A stretch of 21,149 bases of DNA, from assembly GCA_041581935.1 (NCBI GenBank), contig JBFICP010000023.1, forward strand, positions 1 to 21,149. Direction: 5' to 3'. Under the pieces are notes generated by a model. That model made no database searches. It worked only from the letters and a program-made list of their open reading frames with translations, and had not been told where the DNA came from. The position numbers and the translations under genes are program-made. The DNA is from JAABYT01 sp041581935 (GTDB lineage Bacteria; Pseudomonadota; Gammaproteobacteria; HK1). This document shows, piece by piece, positions 15,778-21,149 of the stretch (position 1 is the first letter of the stretch; the number at the start of each line of letters is the position of its first letter).

Positions 15778-17061
15778 CTACGCGGACTTGTTCAAGGCCT
15801 GATCGAGATCCCAGAGAATGTCGTCGATGCTCTCGAGTCCCACGGATATGCGGATCATGTCCGGCGTTACGCCGGCGGTAATCTGATCCTCCTCGGAGAG
15901 CTGGCGATGGGTCGTCGATGCGGGGTGAATGATCAGGGTCTTGGCATCGCCCACGTTGGCGAGATGGCTCATGAACTGAGCGGCCTCGATGAACTTGACA
16001 CCGGCCTCATGACCGCCCTTGACGCCGAAAGTCAGGATGGAGCTGACACCTTTCGGCATGTACTTCTTCGCGAGATCGTAGTAGGGGCTGTCCGTCAGCC
16101 CCGGGTATTTCACCCAGCTGACGCGCGGGTGATCTGTGAGAAACTTCGCGACCGCCATGGCATTCTCGCAGTGCCGGTCCATGCGAACGGGCAGCGTCTC
16201 GAGGCCCTGGAGGAGCAGGAAGGAATTGAAAGGACTCGGCGCTGCGCCGAAGGTGCGCAGAACCTCGCAGCGCACCTTCATGGTGTAACCGAAATCGCCG
16301 AAGGTCTCGTAGAAGCGCACGCCGAGATAGCCCTTTGACGGCTCCATCATCCCCGGAAAGTTTCCGTTGTCCCACGGAAATTTCCCCGATTCGACGATGA
16401 CGCCGCCGATAGTCGTTCCATGCCCGCCGATGTACTTCGTAGCGGAGTGCACGACGACGTCACAGCCGTAGTCCATCGGCCGGCACAGGTAAGGCGTGGG
16501 AAACGTGTTGTCGAGCATGAGCGGAAGACCCGCATCGTGTGCGATATCGGCCACGGCCTGAATATCCAGCACGTTGATGAGTGGGTTTCCGAGCGTTTCG
16601 GCGTATACGATCTTGGTATTTTTTTTGATGGCTGCGCGGAAGTTCTCCGGGTCGTCGGGATCGACGAATGTCGTTTCGATACCGAGCTTGCGCAGATTCA
16701 CATCGAACAGAGAGTAGGTGCCGCCGTACAGTGTGCTCGCCGAGACGATGTGATCGCCCGACTGCACGAGTGTCAGAACGGCGGACATCTCCGCGGCCAT
16801 TCCCGAGGCGGTCGCAACTGCAGCACGGCCGCCTTCCAGAGCCGCGACGCGTTCCTCGAAGACCGCCGTGGTCGGGTTCATCAGCCGCGTGTAGATATTT
16901 CCGAAGGTTTGTAAGTTGAACAAGCTGGCCGCGTGATCGGCACTGTCGAAGACATAGGACGTCGACTGATATATGGGTACCGCCCGCGAGCCGGTTGCAG
17001 GATCGGGAAGCTGGCCGGCGTGTAGGCACAGCGTTTCCAGTCCGAATTCACGATCTGCCAT
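15778..17061 (-). CDS. metY: O-acetylhomoserine sulfhydrylase (PLP-dependent)
   Basis: 427 residues of the Cys/Met metabolism PLP family. It replaces the acetyl group of O-acetylhomoserine with sulfide, or with methanethiol in some members, giving homocysteine or methionine. ETLCLHAGQLPDPATGSRAVPIYQSTSYVF is the N-terminal signature (residues 9-38). YTRLMNPTT, the PLP-contacting SGMAAEMSAV, LDNTFPTPYLC and HSATKYIGGHG with the Schiff-base Lys209 follow. The length and the ATKYIGGHG motif fit MetY rather than cystathionine lyases (~390 residues). An A8 run in the coding strand (complement of 16619-16626) spells two lysine codons and could allow slippage. Upstream, 55 nt away, is the CoA-binding protein gene, a pairing I associate with MetY in proteobacteria. 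Confidence 0.93.
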   Translation of the reverse strand: MADREFGLETLCLHAGQLPDPATGSRAVPIYQSTSYVFDSADHAASLFNLQTFGNIYTRLMNPTTAVFEERVAALEGGRAAVATASGMAAEMSAVLTLVQSGDHIVSASTLYGGTYSLFDVNLRKLGIETTFVDPDDPENFRAAIKKNTKIVYAETLGNPLINVLDIQAVADIAHDAGLPLMLDNTFPTPYLCRPMDYGCDVVVHSATKYIGGHGTTIGGVIVESGKFPWDNGNFPGMMEPSKGYLGVRFYETFGDFGYTMKVRCEVLRTFGAAPSPFNSFLLLQGLETLPVRMDRHCENAMAVAKFLTDHPRVSWVKYPGLTDSPYYDLAKKYMPKGVSSILTFGVKGGHEAGVKFIEAAQFMSHLANVGDAKTLIIHPASTTHRQLSEEDQITAGVTPDMIRISVGLESIDDILWDLDQALNKSA

Positions 17062-17116
17062 TTCTAAAAGGCCCCCCGATTGCTTTCAGCGCGCAAAATT
17101 CGTTCGATATCCGCGC

Positions 17117-17590
17117 TCAGTAGGGTAGCCACATGGGGCGTTTCGCGGAAATGATTTTGGTGTCCACGCCGACGAAATTAAGCCCGCCGAACATTCTCGC
17201 GAATTCGATTTTCATGCAGCGGTTCATGACAACCTCGAGCCCGGCCTCGCGCGCCTTCGCTGCCGCATCCTCGTTTATGATTCCCAGCTGCATCCACAGC
17301 ACCTTGGCCCCGACTTCGATGGCCGCGTCGGCAAGGGCGGGAATCTCTTCGGCGCGCCGGAAACAATCGACCACGTCGATGGACTCGGGAATATCCTGAA
17401 CCCTGGGATAACATTTTTCACCCAGGATCTCCTCGTAGCGCGGGGTCACGGGAATGACCCGATAGCCGTGGTCCTGGAGGTACTTGGCCGCAAAATAGCT
17501 CGGTCGAAACCAGTCGGCCGACAACCCCACCATGGCAATGGTGTGATTCTCCTTGAGGATCCGGCGAATGGTGGGTATATCGTTGGTCAC
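17117..17590 (-). CDS. CoA-binding domain protein (YccU-like)
   Basis: 157 residues from GTG 17590, with GGGGGAG about 13 nt upstream. It is a single Rossmann-type CoA-binding domain like that of succinyl-CoA synthetase alpha, without the catalytic domains. TIAMVGLSADWFRPSYFAAKYLQDHGYRVIPVTP (17-50) is the nucleotide-binding half. DVVDCFRRAEEIP, VLWMQLGIINEDAA and VMNRCMKIE follow the standard YccU pattern, ending with FARMFGGLNF. The function of these stand-alone proteins is not established. The gene leads the minus-strand series that continues with metY, and it is divergent from the hydroxylase-like gene with only 61 nt between the chosen starts, where both promoters must lie. Confidence 0.9.
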   Translation of the reverse strand: MTNDIPTIRRILKENHTIAMVGLSADWFRPSYFAAKYLQDHGYRVIPVTPRYEEILGEKCYPRVQDIPESIDVVDCFRRAEEIPALADAAIEVGAKVLWMQLGIINEDAAAKAREAGLEVVMNRCMKIEFARMFGGLNFVGVDTKIISAKRPMWLPY

Positions 17591-17651
17591 GGTTGTTCTC
17601 GGGCTCCCCCGTCGGCGGTGGTCAGGATATCATATCGATCTCACGGCCAGC

Positions 17652-18512
17652 ATGGCGAAGATGGGCGACATTATCCTCAGCAACCACCCGGGTATCCGTC
17701 TCGTCTCCTTTATGACGGTGCTCGTCGTCATGGCACTGTGGGAAGTGGTCGCCCCCCGGCGGGAACGCCGGCTATCCCGTCTGGCGCGATGGCCCCACAA
17801 CATCGGCATTGCGGCCATCAACACGCTGCTCGTGCGCGTGCTGTTTCCCTCAGCCGCGGTCGGTATGGCTCTTTTAGTCGATTCACGTGGCTGGGGCCTG
17901 TTGAGCGGCTCGGCCATGCCCGGGTGGATTCTGGTTCCGCTGTGCGTCGTTGCGCTCGATCTCGCCATCTATCTGCAGCACGTCATGTTTCATGCAATAC
18001 CATTGTTCTGGCGCTTTCATCGTATGCACCACGCGGATCTGGACTTTGACGTGACCACCGGCGCGCGCTTTCATCCCGTTGAAATCGTACTCTCGATGCT
18101 CATCAAGTTTGCGGTCATAATTGCGTTGGGACCACCGGTTATCGCGGTTATCGCGTTCGAAATCATTCTCAACGCCACGTCCATGTTCAACCACAGCAAC
18201 GTGCGAATTGCAGCGCAAGTTGACCGCGTGTTGCGATGGCTGGTCGTGACGCCGGACATGCACCGCGTGCACCACTCGATCGAGTCCGACGAGACCAACA
18301 GTAACTTCGGATTCAATCTGCCATGGTGGGATCGACTGTTCGGCACATACCGAGCACAACCGCGAGCCGGCCATGAGGGAATGACCATCGGTATTGAAGG
18401 ATTCCGCGAGCCAGGTATTTGTGACAGGCTACCCGGTATGTTGATGATACCGTTCGCGAAAAACATCGGCAGCTACGCCATCAATCGACGCGAATGGAAA
18501 GATCACGATTAA
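17652..18512 (+). CDS. Fatty acid hydroxylase/sterol desaturase superfamily membrane protein
   Basis: 286 residues from ATG 17652 (ATG 17661 is equally possible; neither has a clear ribosome binding site, and the upstream extension to 17553 overlaps the divergent gene). Hydrophobic segments at about 17-34, 50-75, 90-110 and 145-175 indicate an integral membrane protein. The di-iron histidine clusters are complete: HVMFH (110-114), HRMHH (123-127), RFHP His141, NHSN His181 and HRVHH (204-208), followed by NFGFNLPWWDRLFGTY. Members hydroxylate or desaturate lipids, sterols, carotenoids or alkylglycerols. Substrate is unknown. It is followed by the DUF4389 gene after 22 nt and then by the methyltransferase gene, suggesting a shared lipid-related role. 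Confidence 0.9.
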   Translation: MAKMGDIILSNHPGIRLVSFMTVLVVMALWEVVAPRRERRLSRLARWPHNIGIAAINTLLVRVLFPSAAVGMALLVDSRGWGLLSGSAMPGWILVPLCVVALDLAIYLQHVMFHAIPLFWRFHRMHHADLDFDVTTGARFHPVEIVLSMLIKFAVIIALGPPVIAVIAFEIILNATSMFNHSNVRIAAQVDRVLRWLVVTPDMHRVHHSIESDETNSNFGFNLPWWDRLFGTYRAQPRAGHEGMTIGIEGFREPGICDRLPGMLMIPFAKNIGSYAINRREWKDHD

Positions 18513-18534
18513 TGAGGTCGGGAGGACAATCGAG

Positions 18535-18828
18535 ATGGTTACTTCAGATGAGGTAAAAAAGAATCTGACTCACGGGGACGCGTGGTTACGCGTTTTTTTC
18601 ATCATCGTATTCGCGTTCGTGTACTGGGTCGTCAATTGGGTGCTGGCGGCCGTTGTCCTGGTGCAGGTCTGCTGGTCTCTGATTACGGCAAATACGAGCG
18701 AACGGCTGCGCGAATTCGGTGCCTCGCTGGGCGAGTATCTGCGAGAGATCGTGCGCTTCATCACCTATAACTCCGACGACATGCCGTTTCCATTCGCCGA
18801 CTGGCCGGAACCGAGCGCAGATGAGTGA
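18535..18828 (+). CDS. DUF4389 family membrane protein
   Basis: 97 residues with a good GGGAGGA site about 9 nt before the ATG. One long hydrophobic stretch, about residues 19-50 (VFFIIVFAFVYWVVNWVLAA and beyond), can form one or two membrane helices. The C-terminal part, REFGASLGEYLREIVRFITYNSDDMPFPFADWP, is the diagnostic DUF4389 sequence. The family is common in gammaproteobacteria, usually as a stand-alone short inner-membrane protein of unknown function. Here it sits between a membrane hydroxylase and a small-molecule methyltransferase, overlapping the latter by four nt. The local base composition is more AT-rich than its neighbours, as is usual for hydrophobic proteins. Confidence 0.88.
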   Translation: MVTSDEVKKNLTHGDAWLRVFFIIVFAFVYWVVNWVLAAVVLVQVCWSLITANTSERLREFGASLGEYLREIVRFITYNSDDMPFPFADWPEPSADE

Positions 18829-19580
18829 GCTCGGCACTCGATTCGACTCAGTACGCGCTGCGGGAGATACGCAAGTACGAGGCAATCTACGGGCGGCATT
18901 TCGTCAGCCCGGGCGGTGAGGCGTGCGCGCGCGAGTGTATTTCCCGTTTGGGCCTCGCGCGAGACGATGCGGTACTCGACGTCGGATGCGGGCTGGGAGG
19001 GAGCGCGTTTCTGATGGCCAGGGATTATGGCGCGCGCGTTCACGGGATTGACGTTTCCGAAAACATGATCGCTCTTGCCATGCGCAGCCGTCGCGAGGAA
19101 GGGCTCGAGGATCGCGTCAGCTTCACCTGCGGCGATTGTCTGGATCTCAGCGACTCGCGAGCCTACCAGGCGGTCTACAGCCGCGACGTGTTCCTGCACA
19201 TCGAGGACAAAGCGCGCCTCTACGCGACGCTCCGCGAGGTGCTGGTGCCCGGCGGGCGGCTGCTGTACACGGATTATTGCCGTTCGCCGGGCGCGTCGAG
19301 CGAGGAGTTCGAATCCTATGTCGCCGGGCGCGGGTATCATCTGGATACCCTCGCGGGCCATGTCGCGTGCCTGCATGAGGCGGGATTCGTCTCCGTCGAG
19401 AGCGAGGACTGGAGCGCGCGCTTCATCGACATTCATCGCCGGGAGCTGCGGCAACTGCCCCTGGCGGGGCTCGAGCGCGACGACGAGGCCGATCTGCGCG
19501 ACGGCTGGCAACGCAAAATTGCCCGCGCCGAACGCGGCGAGCAGCGCTGGGGCTTTTTCACCGCCACCCGGCCCCTGTAA
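18825..19580 (+). CDS. Phosphoethanolamine N-methyltransferase-like SAM-dependent methyltransferase
   Basis: 251 residues from GTG 18825, whose GTGA overlaps the DUF4389 stop. SAM motif I is LDVGCGLGG (51-59), followed by the acidic GIDVSENM (Asp76). From memory, the whole protein lines up with the 266-residue Plasmodium enzyme PfPMT and the second domain of plant PEAMT: QYALREIRKYEAIYG (9-23) with PfPMT QYTDEGVKVYEFIFG, VSPGG with ISSGG, YSRDVFLHIEDK (118-129), YTDYCR, and DGWQRKI plus EQRWGFFTAT at the C-terminus. Tyr10 and His125 fall where PfPMT has its catalytic Tyr19/His132 pair, and Asp121 at Asp128. The expected reaction is stepwise methylation of phosphoethanolamine to phosphocholine in the cytoplasm. 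A related amine or glycine methyltransferase cannot be excluded. It is the last gene of the hydroxylase-DUF4389 unit. Confidence 0.88.
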   Translation: MSSALDSTQYALREIRKYEAIYGRHFVSPGGEACARECISRLGLARDDAVLDVGCGLGGSAFLMARDYGARVHGIDVSENMIALAMRSRREEGLEDRVSFTCGDCLDLSDSRAYQAVYSRDVFLHIEDKARLYATLREVLVPGGRLLYTDYCRSPGASSEEFESYVAGRGYHLDTLAGHVACLHEAGFVSVESEDWSARFIDIHRRELRQLPLAGLERDDEADLRDGWQRKIARAERGEQRWGFFTATRPL

Positions 19581-19616
19581 CCGGCGCGGGCTGACCTGCG
19601 GGCCGTGAGTGCGCGC

Positions 19617-19943
19617 CTAGAGGCGTAGCAACGACACGGTGAACGGTGTCCAGCTGGCGAGCAGTATCAGCAGCAACAACGATTCGCTGCGAAGAATGAC
19701 CACCCATCGGCGGCGTTCGTCGCCGGCGCTGGCGGACATGAACACCCAGGTCATGAGCATGTCCAGACACAGCATGAAGGCGAAAACCACGAACCCGATG
19801 GGGGCCAGCAGTGTCGTGACCAGCGGCCACCCGCTGGTCTGAACATGACCGCCTGCAAACGGCGACAGCGCGGCCAACACCGCCGACGCGAGCATCAGTA
19901 CGGCTCTGAGAAACCCGATGCGTCTCAGGAAGTTGATGATCAT
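19617..19943 (-). CDS. Small three-helix membrane protein of unknown function
   Basis: 108 residues from ATG 19943. The start is set by the ATGA overlap with the MATE transporter stop, although the open frame extends to 20000. Hydrophobic segments lie at about 8-28, 40-66 and 80-104, separated by a short Gly/His/Thr loop and by the charged GDERRRW. There is a basic FLRR near the N-terminus and no signal peptide cleavage site. I do not recognise the family. The four-nt overlap with the efflux gene implies coupled translation, so it may be an accessory or partner of the transporter, but nothing in the sequence shows that. It converges on the methyltransferase gene with a 36-nt gap. Confidence 0.7.
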   Translation of the reverse strand: MIINFLRRIGFLRAVLMLASAVLAALSPFAGGHVQTSGWPLVTTLLAPIGFVVFAFMLCLDMLMTWVFMSASAGDERRRWVVILRSESLLLLILLASWTPFTVSLLRL

Positions 19944-21149
19944 GAGGTCGACGCTGATTCCGGCGCGTTGCGCACCGCCCGACAGCTGCTGCGGAACCAC
20001 GCGTACGCGATGATGCCGGAAAGCAAATCGGAAAAACAGGCGGCGGCGAATATTCCCGGGATCCCGAACAAACGGGATGCTCCCCAGGCGAGCGGCACGT
20101 ACAGCACCAGCGTCCGGCTCACCGATATGACGACCGCCGGCAGCGGCCGGCCGATTCCGTTGAAGGCGGCGTTCACGACCATGATGATGCCGGCGGTGCC
20201 GTAGCTCAGCGGCACGATGCGCAGATACGTCGTCGTGACCCCGACGACCTCGGCGTCATCGCTGAACAGGCGACTCAGCGGTTCGGCCAGCACGCCCAGC
20301 ATGATTGCAATGCCGGCGCCGAGTGCCAGGCAGAACACGGCGCTGCGACGAAGCGCTTCGACGATGCGTTGCGGCTTGCGCGCGCCGAGATTCTGACCGA
20401 CGAACGGGCCGATGGTGGCCGACATGGCGAAGAAGACCACCAGCGTCAACGCCTCGATACGCGTTGCGGCGCCGAATCCCGCCACCGCGCGGTCGCCGAA
20501 GCCGGCCAGCAGCGCGACGATGATGCCGGCCGATACCGGGATGATGATGTTGGTTCCCGCCGCCGGCAGCCCGACGTGCAGCACCCGTGCCCAGGATCGC
20601 CACAACGACGCGAACGACGTCAGCGGCGAGCCGATGAGGCCTAGGCGGTGAACGATCCACGCGCCGGCAGCGAGGGTGACCAGTCGGGCGATCACCGAGG
20701 CAATGGCGGCACCCTGGAGCTCGAGGCGCGGAAATCCCAGCCAGCCGAAAATCAGCAGCGGATCGAGGATCAGGTTGATGGCCGCCGATGTCATCATCAG
20801 GCGCGCCTGCAGCTTGGTGTCGCCGGTGGCGCGCACCGCGCCGATGACCACCATCGGTACCAGCACCAGGGCGAAACCCGCGTACCAGATGACCATGTAA
20901 TCGCGAATCATGACGAGCACCCGCGCCGATGCCCCCATGAGCGTGAACAGCGGCTCGAGCGTGGCGATTCCGGCAATGCTGAGCGCGAGCGAGATGAGAA
21001 GAGCCAGTGACACCGTGTCGGTTGCCAGACGACGCACCTGGCCCATGTCGCCCTCACCGACGACCCGGGCAAGCACCGAGGACGTGCCCGCCATCAGCCC
21101 GATACCGAGACTGGTCATGACCATGACCACGGGAAAGGTGAAGCTCATG
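19940..21149 (-). CDS. MATE family efflux transporter (partial, 5' end outside window)
   Basis: About 402 residues are visible. The first in-window codons MSFTFPVVMVMTSLGIGLMAGTSSVLARVVG correspond to roughly residue 50 of a typical ~450-residue MATE protein, so the real start lies beyond the window edge and the first methionine here is internal. Two homologous halves are visible: SSVLARVVGEGD with IGAVRATGDTKLQ in the N-half, and SATIGPFVGQNLGARKP with NAAFNGIGRPLP in the C-half. PxxGxNxGA-type sequence in the second half is diagnostic. About ten hydrophobic helices are present. These inner-membrane antiporters export cationic drugs or metabolites using H+ or Na+ gradients. The stop overlaps the ATG of the small membrane protein gene. 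Confidence 0.92.
   Translation of the reverse strand, partial: MSFTFPVVMVMTSLGIGLMAGTSSVLARVVGEGDMGQVRRLATDTVSLALLISLALSIAGIATLEPLFTLMGASARVLVMIRDYMVIWYAGFALVLVPMVVIGAVRATGDTKLQARLMMTSAAINLILDPLLIFGWLGFPRLELQGAAIASVIARLVTLAAGAWIVHRLGLIGSPLTSFASLWRSWARVLHVGLPAAGTNIIIPVSAGIIVALLAGFGDRAVAGFGAATRIEALTLVVFFAMSATIGPFVGQNLGARKPQRIVEALRRSAVFCLALGAGIAIMLGVLAEPLSRLFSDDAEVVGVTTTYLRIVPLSYGTAGIIMVVNAAFNGIGRPLPAVVISVSRTLVLYVPLAWGASRLFGIPGIFAAACFSDLLSGIIAYAWFRSSCRAVRNAPESASTS

Noticed and set aside
16619..16626. A8 run in metY as a possible frameshift or phase-variation site
   Set aside because: The reading frame is intact on both sides and the run simply encodes Lys-Lys-Asn. It is noted in the metY entry but there is no evidence for switching.
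17062..17116. Possible SAM riboswitch in front of metY
   Set aside because: The gap is only 55 nt and lies inside a run of same-strand genes; no aptamer-like stems or U-tract terminator can be seen.

Overview
The window is a gene-dense stretch of high-GC bacterial chromosome. GC is clearly above 60% in most genes by eye. Nothing in it marks a plasmid, phage, insertion sequence, CRISPR array, tRNA or rRNA. The gene content points to Pseudomonadota, probably an environmental gammaproteobacterium. DUF4389, a DUF2007 protein with a zinc ribbon, and YbdK- and YpeA-type proteins lean gamma. AapJ/AapP, DUF6505 and the biotin/lipoate-ligase-like protein are more familiar from alphaproteobacteria, so the class is not certain.

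Layout, left to right. (1) 1-476, minus strand: the 5' part of a biotin/lipoate protein ligase-like gene that runs off the window. (2) 602-2569, plus: an exported subtilisin-type protease with an HExxH metalloprotease-like C-terminal domain. (3) 2600-5547, minus: DUF2007 zinc-ribbon protein, glutathione S-transferase, glutaryl-CoA dehydrogenase and a DUF6505 protein. (4) 5761-6841, plus: two overlapping GNAT acetyltransferases. (5) 6859-7989, minus: YbdK-type carboxylate-amine ligase. (6) 8274-11059, plus: the binding protein (AapJ) and ATPase (AapP) of a general amino-acid ABC transporter with no permease genes between them, an intrinsic terminator, then an alpha/beta hydrolase. (7) 11072-17590, minus, five genes: CoA-binding protein, O-acetylhomoserine sulfhydrylase (MetY), acyl-CoA ligase, hydroxyacid-oxoacid transhydrogenase (HOT) and succinate-semialdehyde dehydrogenase (GabD). 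(8) 17652-19580, plus: fatty-acid-hydroxylase-superfamily membrane protein, DUF4389 membrane protein and a methyltransferase closely resembling phosphoethanolamine methyltransferase. (9) 19617-21149, minus: a MATE efflux transporter cut by the window edge, overlapping by 4 nt a small three-helix membrane protein.

How the genes fit together. Region 7 contains a short catabolic route: HOT oxidises 4-hydroxybutyrate to succinic semialdehyde using 2-oxoglutarate, and GabD oxidises that to succinate. Together with GcdH (lysine/glutarate breakdown), the acyl-CoA ligase and the amino-acid transporter components, this suggests a heterotroph using amino acids and short acids. Region 8 is a compact unit that may modify membrane lipids. 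Its methyltransferase aligns along its whole length with the Plasmodium/plant phosphoethanolamine methyltransferases and keeps the Tyr/His catalytic pair, so it may make phosphocholine, a route rarely described in bacteria.

The most notable points are the phosphoethanolamine methyltransferase-like gene and its operon, the aapJ-aapP pair lacking aapQ/aapM, and the two-protease architecture of the subtilase. All intergenic gaps are shorter than 300 bases.
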